Source: Tumidithrix helvetica
Lineage (GTDB): Bacteria > Cyanobacteriota > Cyanobacteriia > Pseudanabaenales > Pseudanabaenaceae
DNA length: 64,000 nt
Direction: 5' to 3'
Assembly: GCF_965232925.1 (NCBI RefSeq)
Contig: NZ_CBDDRA010000013.1
Coordinates: forward strand, 1-64,000
The position numbers and the translations under genes were made by a program. The notes beneath the pieces are model-generated. The model saw only the letters and a program-made list of their open reading frames with translations, had not been told where the DNA came from and ran no database searches. Below, piece by piece: positions 1 through 8,018 of the stretch; the first letter of the stretch is position 1, and each line of letters starts with the position of its first letter.

Positions 1-544
1 TTTTTTGGCAGTGCAGGGCATCTAGGGTAAACACGAATCCTTTCAAATCTAGGATTTCTAGCAGTTCTCGTACCGTTGTAATCTCACTAGTCTTTTTGTT
101 TTCCATCACTTTTACCCCGAGCACAAGTCCTCTTTGGTGAGTGAAGAGGGAGACAATACTGATAAAGTTTTGCTCTGCCGAATCGTAGTCTGTCACTGTG
201 TTTTTGAGTCCTTTGCCATCAATGCTTACCCANTCATGACTGGGTAGATTGCCATACTGACTTGCCCATTGGTTGAATACTTTTGCCAATTCTTTATAGT
301 CTAAAACCATCATTACTCGACGAACGGTTGAGTAGGATGGCACTCTTGCTTGCGGAATTGCTAGGGATTTAATCAAGTCTCGTCGATGGCGTTCGATAAA
401 TCTTCCTAGTCCTTGATAACTCCAATAACCACTTGTGATACCCATGATGATGATGAGTAGGACTAGCCACTGTGGGTGACGACATCCTTGCCGTTCGCGA
501 AAATCGGGGATCTCTTTGAGATAGTCAATTAAGCTCTTTTCCAC
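1..544 (-). CDS. ISAs1-family transposase, C-terminus cut by window edge
   Basis: This is a DDE transposase that would mobilise the surrounding insertion sequence. The translation opens with a segment containing SLIDYLKEIPDFRERQG, typical of the DDE_Tnp_1-associated N-terminal domain. It continues through SIDGKGLKNT, carrying the first catalytic Asp, and reaches the family hallmark FTLDALHCQK, carrying the second, exactly at the window edge. A GTG at 544 is the best start, because an in-frame TAA lies a short way upstream and the nearby ATG is out of frame. One base at 233 is undetermined (N), inside a conserved His-x-Trp context; this ambiguity is why the frame looks broken to gene callers. 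No other disruption is seen in the visible 180 codons, so the gene may be intact. Confidence 0.8.
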   Translation of the reverse strand, partial: MEKSLIDYLKEIPDFRERQGCRHPQWLVLLIIIMGITSGYWSYQGLGRFIERHRRDLIKSLAIPQARVPSYSTVRRVMMVLDYKELAKVFNQWASQYGNLPSHXWVSIDGKGLKNTVTDYDSAEQNFISIVSLFTHQRGLVLGVKVMENKKTSEITTVRELLEILDLKGFVFTLDALHCQK

Positions 545-633
545 GTCTTTCAGACTAAATATAGGTAAACAACCATATATTTACCTATATTTATCTTTTT
601 TATTTCTTCTATCTCAAGAATGAAACAGCCCTG
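1..633 (-). mobile_element. ISAs1-family insertion sequence, transposase-start end only
   Basis: The element runs off the left edge of the window. Its transposase is read leftward. Reading inward from the right, the likely terminal inverted repeat begins at about 633 with CAGGGCTGTTTCATTC. Element and flank part there: a G-rich run (about 640-660) and then a dispersed repeat follow. The other end and the target duplication lie outside the window, so the boundary is inferred from the CAGGGC start alone. Confidence 0.65.
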
Positions 634-675
634 CCCTTGAAAAAGGGGGGCTGGGGGGGATCCTTGGGATGTATA

Positions 676-710
676 GCGTTTCAGGTTTTCTTATCCCGAA
701 CTGACGTTAG
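676..710. repeat. Solo end of dispersed element family B
   Basis: The stretch contains TTTCAGGTTTTCTTATCCCG followed by AACTGACGTTAG. It matches one terminus of the two longer family-B elements at 52514-52737 and 58258-58490. Only one end is seen here, 40 bp from the insertion sequence boundary, so this is a fragment. Confidence 0.6.
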
Positions 711-750
711 CTAGGAAAGTTTAGGGAAGATAAGACTTTACGCTGTACCT

Positions 751-2100
751 TTAGTTTCTGTCGGAATCACTTTCAATATCAAAAATCACTTTCTTCCAAT
801 ACCATTCCTCAGGCATATTGGGATAGTTTTGTTTGGCAATATCGATCAGCCGTTGTGCCATCGCCATATTGCCACCCACTAAACCTAGGAGCTTTTGCTG
901 GATTTCTGGACTAGGTAAACTAGGCAGCGAAACATTGGGATTGGAGGTGGGATAATTCACAGAATAATTTCCCCGATCGCCGAGTAAATCCTCAATAACA
1001 TCGCTCGTTCTCTTTTTCAGGTCGGATTCCTTTGCAGCGATCGCTTGCTGCAATGATTTGATCCGATCGAGCGCCCGCTGATATTGCTTCATATCGCCAT
1101 GGTTAAACCATTGATTGGCTGCCTGTTGATAATCGTCGATCGCTCCCTGTAGATCGCCAAACTGATTCCGAGCCTCAGCGCGATCGCAATAGAGTTCGGG
1201 ATTGTCGGGTTGGAGACTAATCGCCCGTGAGAAGTCTTCAATACCCTGTCGATAATCGCGGAGTTTACACCTTGCCTCCGCCCTTGCTACATATACCTCC
1301 ATGGCACGAGGATACTCTTGTAAGATTCGATCGAAGTCCGCGATCGCACCCTGAGCATCGCCCATCTCCGTCCGAATCATTCCCCTAGTTATTTTTGCTC
1401 CCAAATCTTGGGGATTGAGGAACAGGGCTTGATTGACATCTTGCATCGCTTGCTTGTGCTCGCCCAATTTACTCTGCACCACGGCACGCAGACAAAAAGC
1501 TTTGATATTTTGGGCATCGAGTTGAATCATCCAATTTAGATCGATCGATGCACCCAGATAATCTTTGGCTTTGACTTTATTCGTTACCTGTTGAAAAAAG
1601 TCCTCTATTGAAGGCGGTTGCGTGGCTTGCAGTTTTTGATAGCTCTCAATACAACGGCGACAACTCACTTCATCTTTTTGGGTGAGATATAAATTCGCAG
1701 CCCGTTTGTATGCCGCGATCGCTTCGATCGGCTTCCCTGATTTTTTATAAATCAGTCCGAGAGTCTGATAAGCCATTGCCGCTTTAGGATTCTCAGAACC
1801 TGTAAGTTGAATAATTTGATTGACATCGGCGATCGCCCCCTCTAAATCTTGAGTCACCAGCCTCGCCATACTCCGCCCCAAGTAAGCATCGAGAAATTCT
1901 GGCTGAAGCGTGAGGGCTTGGTTATAGTCGGCGATCGCACCTTGGCGATCGCCCAAGTCAAATAGGGCTAAGCCGCGTTGGTAATATGCCTCAACCCATT
2001 CAGGCTTAGCCTGCAAGGCACGGCTAAAGGCATGGACAGCCCCAAGATAGTCTCCTGCCACAGCCTTCGCGATTCCCTGGTTATAGTGTTCCTGCGCCAT
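751..2100 (-). CDS. Tetratricopeptide repeat (TPR) protein
   Basis: The protein has 449 residues and is built almost wholly from TPR units, which form helical hairpins that bind other proteins. About nine 34-residue repeats are visible, with the consensus ADYNQAL, AYYQRGLALFDLGD and LYCDRAEARNQFGD in two blocks (about 1-150 and 165-350). They are separated by a linker with a CRRC motif near residue 147. The C-terminal 80 residues are not repetitive and end in an acidic tail. There is no signal peptide or membrane segment, so it is probably cytoplasmic. Such proteins are common scaffolds in cyanobacteria and no partner can be named from the sequence. It is transcribed away from the next gene, with a 194-bp divergent spacer. 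Confidence 0.85.
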   Translation of the reverse strand: MAQEHYNQGIAKAVAGDYLGAVHAFSRALQAKPEWVEAYYQRGLALFDLGDRQGAIADYNQALTLQPEFLDAYLGRSMARLVTQDLEGAIADVNQIIQLTGSENPKAAMAYQTLGLIYKKSGKPIEAIAAYKRAANLYLTQKDEVSCRRCIESYQKLQATQPPSIEDFFQQVTNKVKAKDYLGASIDLNWMIQLDAQNIKAFCLRAVVQSKLGEHKQAMQDVNQALFLNPQDLGAKITRGMIRTEMGDAQGAIADFDRILQEYPRAMEVYVARAEARCKLRDYRQGIEDFSRAISLQPDNPELYCDRAEARNQFGDLQGAIDDYQQAANQWFNHGDMKQYQRALDRIKSLQQAIAAKESDLKKRTSDVIEDLLGDRGNYSVNYPTSNPNVSLPSLPSPEIQQKLLGLVGGNMAMAQRLIDIAKQNYPNMPEEWYWKKVIFDIESDSDRN

Positions 2101-2294
2101 AGTGTTTGAGATACTGAGGATATAAGGCTTAATTTACTGCCTAGAACAAGGCATTAGAGCCTACAGTAACAACAAATTATCAAGAAATATAGCTGAAACT
2201 CACGGGATTATGGTACTTACAAAGCAGCAAAAGTATTTTTTAAAAAAATTCGTACTGGTTGTTTCAAAGTAGCTGTTGATGGATCGTTAGACTC

Positions 2295-4034
2295 ATGCAA
2301 AAACGTATACTCTCGATTTTATTAGCGATCGCGATTGCGATCGGCATTGGGTTTCGCCTTACAGAACTCGGGCATAAACTCTATTGGCACGACGAAGTTT
2401 ATACCTCCCTGAGGGCAGCAGGTTATCGCAGCGTTGAAATTGGTAATGAGATCTTTACCGATCGCACCTTCTTACCAAAAGAATTGCTCAAATATCAGCA
2501 GCTCAAACCCAATAGTACGCTCTCAGACACCTTTCAATCCCTCGCTTCCGAAGATCCTCAGCATCCTCCACTTTATTACGCGATCGCACGTTATTGGATG
2601 CAGATCGTGGGCAGTGACATTGCCTCTATGCGTTTGCTAGCCGCTTTACTGAGTTTGCTCGGGCTTCCCCTCATGTATGGGCTGGCAATGGAACTCTTTG
2701 GTTCCCCTTTGGTTGCTTTACTGGCTGTGGCATTCTTGGCACTCTCTCCTTTTGATATTCTTTTCGCGCAAATTGCCCGGCAATATAGCTTGCTGACCGT
2801 GGCGGCGATCGGCAGCAGTTTCTGCTTTCTGAGAGCCATGCGTCTTAATGCTGGGGGAACTGGGCAATCTTGGCAAAGTTGGGGAATCTATGCCATTGCC
2901 AATGCGATCGGGCTTTATACCCATCCATTTTTTAGCTTTACGATCGTCGGGCATGGCGTTTATTCAGTTGTGCTGAGTGGATGGAATGCGATCGCAAACA
3001 GAAATTCTCAAAGCGAATCTTTAAAACCATCTTCCTTTTTGAGCTTTTTGAAGTATTCGATCTCTGTCGCTGTCGCTCTACTTCTCTATAGTCCTTGGCT
3101 CATGGTTTTAGCGGGGAACTATCAAAGAGCTTTAAGCACGACTAGTTGGGCAGGGGGTGAAATCTCTTGGCCATTTGTCAGCAGAATCTGGATGCTCAGC
3201 TTCACTGCCCTATTTCTAGATTTGGATGTAGGCTTTGATAATGTTTGGACGTACATTCTGAGATTGCCGATTTTGCTCTTGATCTTGGCGAGTTTGTACG
3301 TACTCTATCGCCATACTAGGCGAGAAACTTGGCTATTTGTGTTCACGGCAATTTTTGTGCCCTTCTTAATTTTGGTTTTGCCCGATATCATCATGGGCGG
3401 TCGGCGTAGTGCGGTTAGCCGCTACCTGATCGCTTGCTTTCCTGGCATACAGTTAGCGATCGCCTATCTACTGGCAAAAAATCTAGGAATTCAAGCAGCA
3501 ATCCCCCAATTTGCACTTAGAGAAGAACTTAGAGAAGAACTTAGAGAAGAACCTCAAGAACAGGCTAGGGAAAAAACCGAAGAAGAAGCCAGAGACAAAG
3601 TTAAAAATGAAGCCAAGTTCTTTGGCTACCACTGGTTTTGGCGCGTTACATTAGCATTGCTCTTTACCTGCAGTATTGCCTCTAGCACTGTGAGTGCCCT
3701 GTCAAATACTTGGTGGAGTAACGTCCCCAGCTACTTTAATGCAGAAATGGCTGACCAAATTAATGCGATGCCTCAGCCAGTCTTGCTAATCGACGATGGT
3801 GAAGATGGCACAAATCTAGGCGATTTGCTTTCCCTCAGCTATCGACTCCAAGATAAGGTGAAACTTCAGATCCTGAGCTTCGCTCGCACGCAAAAGCCAC
3901 CAGAGCTATCTAAAACCTACTCTGATTGGCTGGTATTTCGCCCTTCAGGTAAATTGCGACTCTATTTTCGGGCAAAGGGACAAGATTTAGAAGTTCTATC
4001 GGGCGCAGGTGGGCTATGGCGAGTTCCTAAATAG
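2295..4034 (+). CDS. GT-C glycosyltransferase, family 39/ArnT-like membrane protein
   Basis: This is an integral membrane glycosyltransferase that probably uses a polyprenyl-phosphate sugar donor on the outer face of the cytoplasmic membrane. A first membrane helix (residues 6-20) is followed at once by YWHDEVYTSL (30-39), the first-loop acidic motif of the GT-C fold. About ten further hydrophobic segments follow up to residue 395. A highly charged insert at about 408-440, beginning with a threefold LREE repeat, interrupts the hydrophobic part. One more helix (about 446-465) and a soluble 110-residue C-terminal domain complete the protein. The family is PMT_2/ArnT-like and the acceptor cannot be read from the sequence. 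The start is the first ATG after a stop-rich AT spacer. The gene stands alone. Confidence 0.8.
   Translation: MQKRILSILLAIAIAIGIGFRLTELGHKLYWHDEVYTSLRAAGYRSVEIGNEIFTDRTFLPKELLKYQQLKPNSTLSDTFQSLASEDPQHPPLYYAIARYWMQIVGSDIASMRLLAALLSLLGLPLMYGLAMELFGSPLVALLAVAFLALSPFDILFAQIARQYSLLTVAAIGSSFCFLRAMRLNAGGTGQSWQSWGIYAIANAIGLYTHPFFSFTIVGHGVYSVVLSGWNAIANRNSQSESLKPSSFLSFLKYSISVAVALLLYSPWLMVLAGNYQRALSTTSWAGGEISWPFVSRIWMLSFTALFLDLDVGFDNVWTYILRLPILLLILASLYVLYRHTRRETWLFVFTAIFVPFLILVLPDIIMGGRRSAVSRYLIACFPGIQLAIAYLLAKNLGIQAAIPQFALREELREELREEPQEQAREKTEEEARDKVKNEAKFFGYHWFWRVTLALLFTCSIASSTVSALSNTWWSNVPSYFNAEMADQINAMPQPVLLIDDGEDGTNLGDLLSLSYRLQDKVKLQILSFARTQKPPELSKTYSDWLVFRPSGKLRLYFRAKGQDLEVLSGAGGLWRVPK
3516..3551 (+). 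repeat. In-frame 12-bp tandem repeat inside the glycosyltransferase
   Basis: Three perfect copies of CTTAGAGAAGAA, each encoding Leu-Arg-Glu-Glu, lie head to tail and are followed by decayed copies. They start a charged, coiled-coil-like loop between membrane segments. Replication slippage is the simplest origin. Confidence 0.9.
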
Positions 4035-4150
4035 CAGTTTGATTGCTTGTTTTTCAGACAAAAGTTGCACATCTCCTATAGAATGTCAGAAATAATGAAT
4101 TTTATAGGCTACCCAGTAAAGTTAGTTACAAGCTGAGGAATCTACTATAG

Positions 4151-4966
4151 ATGGTTGCTGAAATCCGCCACTTTGAAGCACAACATTGGGTAAAGACTCG
4201 CTCATCCCTTGAGCCAAATCAATCCATCTTTCTGACTTGGACAGGCTCAATATATGCTTTTGTCCCAGGTGAAAAGAGAAACCGCCTATTTAAGATGGTA
4301 GGCGTGAGTGTCAGCAGGTGTATTCCTAAGGAAGAGGGAAGTTGGGATTTTACCTCTAGGGAATTGACTTACTATCTTCACCCAGAAACGGGAGAAATTT
4401 TGCGAAAGTGGGAAAATCCCTGGACGGGGGAGTTAGTAACGGTGATGCATGTTGCCAATAACCCAGTACAGGGCTGCTTTAAGAACAAGTTTCCCGCCCA
4501 AGTAGATGACAATAGGACAACCTTTGTGTTCGATTTATTTGCTACTTACCCGAACCCCCTTGCCACAGAGCCGAAATTTGCCGAGTATAGTCCCAATCCC
4601 ACTTATCAAGCAGCCGAGTTGTTTAAACTAACCGTTCCCACCGAAGAGCTATTGAATCCTGAAATCCTCTCAGTTTCTCAATTACAGCTTTCTTGGGATC
4701 GAATCGGCCCTTGGCTTCCTTGGATGAAAATGGGCGATCGCTCTGGTCAACTAATTTACAGTGCTTATGGCAGTAAAGTCAGCGGTTTTAGCGAATTGCC
4801 CCAACTGCTTCAGGATGAAATGAATACTCGCGTGCCTCTCTATAAAAATGCACCAGCATCTTTCTTGGATGTAGAAGATCTTACCTCTTGGCTGTATTTC
4901 CAAAAGCACTTCGATGCTTATTTAGCTGGAGAAACTTTTCCACTACCAGCAGTCGAGGAGATTTAA
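4151..4966 (+). CDS. DUF1838 family protein
   Basis: The 271-residue protein carries the DUF1838 pattern: WTGSIYAFVPGEKRNRLFKM near residues 30-50, then SVSRC and SRELTYYLHPETGEIL. The family is lipocalin-like in size and has no assigned reaction. It is found in cyanobacteria and proteobacteria, often beside small-molecule enzymes. No signal peptide or metal-binding motif stands out. The start is an ATG within CTATAGATGG, and no strong ribosome binding site precedes it. The gene is the first of an accessory enzyme region that continues to 19.3 kb, which suggests a role in metabolising an unusual small molecule, but that is inference. Confidence 0.7.
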   Translation: MVAEIRHFEAQHWVKTRSSLEPNQSIFLTWTGSIYAFVPGEKRNRLFKMVGVSVSRCIPKEEGSWDFTSRELTYYLHPETGEILRKWENPWTGELVTVMHVANNPVQGCFKNKFPAQVDDNRTTFVFDLFATYPNPLATEPKFAEYSPNPTYQAAELFKLTVPTEELLNPEILSVSQLQLSWDRIGPWLPWMKMGDRSGQLIYSAYGSKVSGFSELPQLLQDEMNTRVPLYKNAPASFLDVEDLTSWLYFQKHFDAYLAGETFPLPAVEEI

Positions 4967-5054
4967 AGAATCCATACAGCCATCCTGCACGAGAATCGAG
5001 TATCTCATGTTCTATTCGTGCAGCCTATGCTCTGGGCATTTTTTGCTTTCTTTT

Positions 5055-5765
5055 CTATTCAAGTCCAAAAGCTCTACCTATAAATTTTATGATTGTGCCG
5101 CAGATCAGGTACGTTCCAATTACGGCAGGAACGGCGAGGTAGGCGATCGCACTCGACGATCGCTCATGCCTCAGGCGATCGCGCACCGCCAAAAATGGAA
5201 TGATATTAATCGCATGATAGTTCGTCATCGGATAGGGCAGAAATAAGAGCATCGGCGGAGCGCTAAAGAAAAAGAAGAGACCACCATCACCTAGTGCCTG
5301 CGCCAATCCCATCAGAACAATATAATGCCAGAGCGGATAATGAAATCGGTTGATGAAATACCAGATAACCGAGAAGATCGCGAGATAGGCCGGCACGGTA
5401 AAGAGCAGATCGAGCATATAGTAAAGCAATCCTTGCGTAAAGGACGTATCCCAGCCAATCCGCAGCGATAGAAAAACTGGCTTAGAGAGCATATGAAAGC
5501 CCTCCACCACCAGAGCAAGGATAGTCCCAAGCAGAATGAATCGCACCTTTGGCGAAAACCAAGGGAGCGCCTGCACCAAGATCGAACGCCAGGCGATTTG
5601 GCAAAAGAGGAACGCAATCACCAAGAGGCGGGTGATGCTCTCAGGTGAGCGACCAGCCAGAGCGACTGCTAGGCAAATTGCGGCTGTAGCCCAGAGGCAA
5701 TAGAGTTTAGCTCCAATCCCCATCGTTTTGTCGCCAGACCTAAAAAATTTCAGCACGATCTTCAA
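5055..5765 (-). CDS. Polytopic membrane protein of unknown function
   Basis: The family is not recognised. The 236-residue product shows about six hydrophobic helices. Segments near 20-40, 45-65, 75-92, 110-135, 145-172 and 210-232 stand out, with short loops and an aromatic run GLFFFFSAPPMLLFLPYP at about 160-178. There is a second possible start at residue 15 (5723), which would put the first helix near the N-terminus. It ends 88 bp beyond the convergent DUF1838 gene and lies 10 bp downstream of the VOC gene, so it is probably cotranscribed with that gene. Confidence 0.6.
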   Translation of the reverse strand: MKIVLKFFRSGDKTMGIGAKLYCLWATAAICLAVALAGRSPESITRLLVIAFLFCQIAWRSILVQALPWFSPKVRFILLGTILALVVEGFHMLSKPVFLSLRIGWDTSFTQGLLYYMLDLLFTVPAYLAIFSVIWYFINRFHYPLWHYIVLMGLAQALGDGGLFFFFSAPPMLLFLPYPMTNYHAINIIPFLAVRDRLRHERSSSAIAYLAVPAVIGTYLICGTIIKFIGRAFGLE

Positions 5766-5775
5766 TAAATGCTTT

Positions 5776-6804
5776 CTAACCTTCTAGCAACGTCCAAAAA
5801 TAACCATCTGGCGCCACAAAGGAAAAACTCTTTTCTCCAAACTCATTCCTGACGATATCGGTAATATTTTGAGCTTGACTTGCTTTCAGGCGATCGCTAA
5901 ACAGCTCTAATCCATCCGTGCGATAGGTATACAAACACATCCCCAAGCAACCTGGTTTCGCCAGCTCAAATTGCGAATCTAACGCCAGAGAATTGGGAAA
6001 TCTGATCGTGTAGAGTCTCCCAGAACGGGCTGCCATGAAGTCCGTTTTTGACGATCGCGGATCGTCAAAAGCAGTAACCACAAACTTTTCACCAGGTTGT
6101 AAATCAAAAATCTCTCGACCCGCCAGCGATGATTCGTAGCTAGTTTCTACATCGTCTCGTACCCGCAGCAAGCCCAAAACTTCTTCATAGAACTTGAGCG
6201 TTTCTTTGCTGTCATCCTGAATTACCATGCCCATGTGGGTGAACTGGCTAGTTTTAAACGCGGCGTTTGCATCGATGTTGCCGTAATCGGGCAATGTATA
6301 GCCAAATCGTTGAAACAGAACCTGTCTCGTCGAGGGTTGCAGTACCAACATTTCTCGCACGCCGATCGCTGGATCGATGAAAGGACGGCTTTTCCTCTCT
6401 TTGTTGTAGATAATTTCCCAGTGAGGATTTGTATGCTGAATCGGCAACCCTGCTTTGGCAGCCTCTTCGACATGGTTTAAGAAATTCAATAGATCTGCGG
6501 TTAAAGTAGTCGCCCAGCGATTGCCCTTAACTTTCATCGACCCCATCCCCAAGCCATCATTTGTGGGGTTTTGCCAAACCATCAACCGAATCAACCCATG
6601 ATCGGCATTTTGGTGAGCGAGGCGAATCGATCGCAACCCAGAATTCACCCCATATAATTGCTGGGCAACTTCTGCGGATAATTCGCCCATGCGATCGATG
6701 CGATAGCCAAATTGCGCCCAATATTGAATCGCAGCAATGGGTTCCGAAACGCCAATACATACCTCGTAGATACCTGTAATTCCAGGCGATCGCTTCTCAG
6801 TCAT
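5776..6804 (-). CDS. VOC-superfamily (glyoxalase/dioxygenase-fold) protein, two domains
   Basis: The 342-residue protein consists of two vicinal-oxygen-chelate modules. The first starts at about residue 10 with GIYEVCIGVSEPIAAIQYWA, and the second at about 185 with THMGMVIQDDSKETLKFYEE. VOC proteins include glyoxalase I, extradiol dioxygenases and resistance proteins. The second module keeps a candidate metal His in THMGM and the terminal Glu in YFWTLLEG, so a metal site in that half is plausible; the first half lacks an obvious His. The substrate is unknown. It is divergent from the nitrilase-like gene across a 63-84 bp spacer, so the two may share control. The 10-bp spacing suggests it is cotranscribed with the membrane protein downstream. 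Confidence 0.75.
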   Translation of the reverse strand: MTEKRSPGITGIYEVCIGVSEPIAAIQYWAQFGYRIDRMGELSAEVAQQLYGVNSGLRSIRLAHQNADHGLIRLMVWQNPTNDGLGMGSMKVKGNRWATTLTADLLNFLNHVEEAAKAGLPIQHTNPHWEIIYNKERKSRPFIDPAIGVREMLVLQPSTRQVLFQRFGYTLPDYGNIDANAAFKTSQFTHMGMVIQDDSKETLKFYEEVLGLLRVRDDVETSYESSLAGREIFDLQPGEKFVVTAFDDPRSSKTDFMAARSGRLYTIRFPNSLALDSQFELAKPGCLGMCLYTYRTDGLELFSDRLKASQAQNITDIVRNEFGEKSFSFVAPDGYFWTLLEG

Positions 6805-6888
6805 AATCTGAATGGGTGAAATTTATTTCCCCGAATGGTAATCGGCTTTATCATAAGGTAACAATACTTGGTTCTCTCGATAAACGCT

Positions 6889-7926
6889 ATGGAAGCCAAT
6901 CCGATCGAATCATTTCGAGCTTTAGCACTTCAGGTAACTTGTCACGCCGTCAATCAAGCCCGCGATCGCGCTGAAGCCTCTGCCCTGATGCAAAAGGCGA
7001 TCGATCGCTTGGCACAACAAATTGCAGCGAGTATTGCGTTTATTGGCTCTGACTGTCGTTTGATCGTCTTGCCAGAATACTTTCTGACAGGCTTCCCTAT
7101 GGGAGAATCCCTCTCGGTCTGGGCGGAAAAAGCCTGTTTGGAAATGGCTGGAGCCGAGTATGAAGCGCTCGGTAAAATTGCTCAAAAGCATCAGATCTTT
7201 TTGGCGGGCAATGCCTACGAACTCGATCCCAATTTCCCAGATTTGTACTTTCAAACCTGCTTTGCGATCGCCCCTAGTGGTTCCGTTGTCTTGAGGTATC
7301 GACGGTTAAATTCGATGTTTGCGCCGACACCGCACGATGTCTGGGATAAGTATTTGGACTGCTACGGGTTAGAGGGGGTATTTCCAGTTGCTAAGACGGA
7401 AATTGGCAATTTGGCAGCTTTAGCCTCGGAAGAAATTCTCTATCCAGAAGTGGCGAGATGTTTGGCAATGCGCGGGGCGGAGATTTTTTTACACTCTACC
7501 TCAGAAGTGTATGGCAAAGAGCGATCGCCGAAAGAAGCCGCTAAAATCAGCCGTGCGGTCGAGAATATGGCATATATAATTTCCGCTAATACGGCAGGCA
7601 TAGTGAATACACCCATTCCCTCCGCTTCTGCCGATGGCGGCTCTAAAATTATCGACTATCGAGGATTGGTCTTAGCCGAGACCGCTACAGGCGAGAGCAT
7701 GGCAGCTTTTACTGAAATAGATCTAGCTGCTTTACGCCGCTACCGCCGCCGACCAGGGCTAAATAATTTACTGTCGCGCCAACGATTTGAACTCTTCGCA
7801 GCCAGCTACAGCCAAGCGCATTTCTATCCAGCCAATACGATGTTGGACAAGGAAATAGAACGCAAACATTTCTTGCAAACTCAACAGGTTGCGATCGATC
7901 GCTTAGCCGATTTAGGAATCATCTGA
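6889..7926 (+). CDS. Carbon-nitrogen hydrolase (nitrilase superfamily) homologue with altered catalytic triad
   Basis: The fold is that of nitrilases and amidases, which use a Glu-Lys-Cys triad to attack nitriles or amides. The Glu is present in VLPEYFLTGFP (about 60-70 from this start). At the Lys position the sequence reads LRYRRLN, with Arg where family members have YRK. At the Cys position, normally C-[YF]-[DE]-x-x-[FY]-P-E, it reads SEEILYPE, with Ser. If these alignments are right, the protein is not a normal cysteine amidase. The ATG at 6889 was preferred to a TTG at 6868, which would add seven residues; the TTG does have AAGG upstream. The aldehyde dehydrogenase follows after 92 bp on the same strand. 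Confidence 0.75.
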   Translation: MEANPIESFRALALQVTCHAVNQARDRAEASALMQKAIDRLAQQIAASIAFIGSDCRLIVLPEYFLTGFPMGESLSVWAEKACLEMAGAEYEALGKIAQKHQIFLAGNAYELDPNFPDLYFQTCFAIAPSGSVVLRYRRLNSMFAPTPHDVWDKYLDCYGLEGVFPVAKTEIGNLAALASEEILYPEVARCLAMRGAEIFLHSTSEVYGKERSPKEAAKISRAVENMAYIISANTAGIVNTPIPSASADGGSKIIDYRGLVLAETATGESMAAFTEIDLAALRRYRRRPGLNNLLSRQRFELFAASYSQAHFYPANTMLDKEIERKHFLQTQQVAIDRLADLGII

Positions 7927-8018
7927 CCCACCACTAACGAATAAAGCAGAAAACTAACAAAGAAAATAACTCCCGCTTTTGTCTCCCGCGTCCTACTCTC
8001 CTCCTCGTTTCCTATCTA

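Noticed and set aside
3516..3551. Short direct repeats as a CRISPR array
   Set aside because: Units are 12 bp, abutting and in frame, with no spacers.
5007..5246. Short frame on the plus strand downstream of the DUF1838 gene
   Set aside because: It overlaps the membrane protein gene in antisense and shows no recognisable motif.
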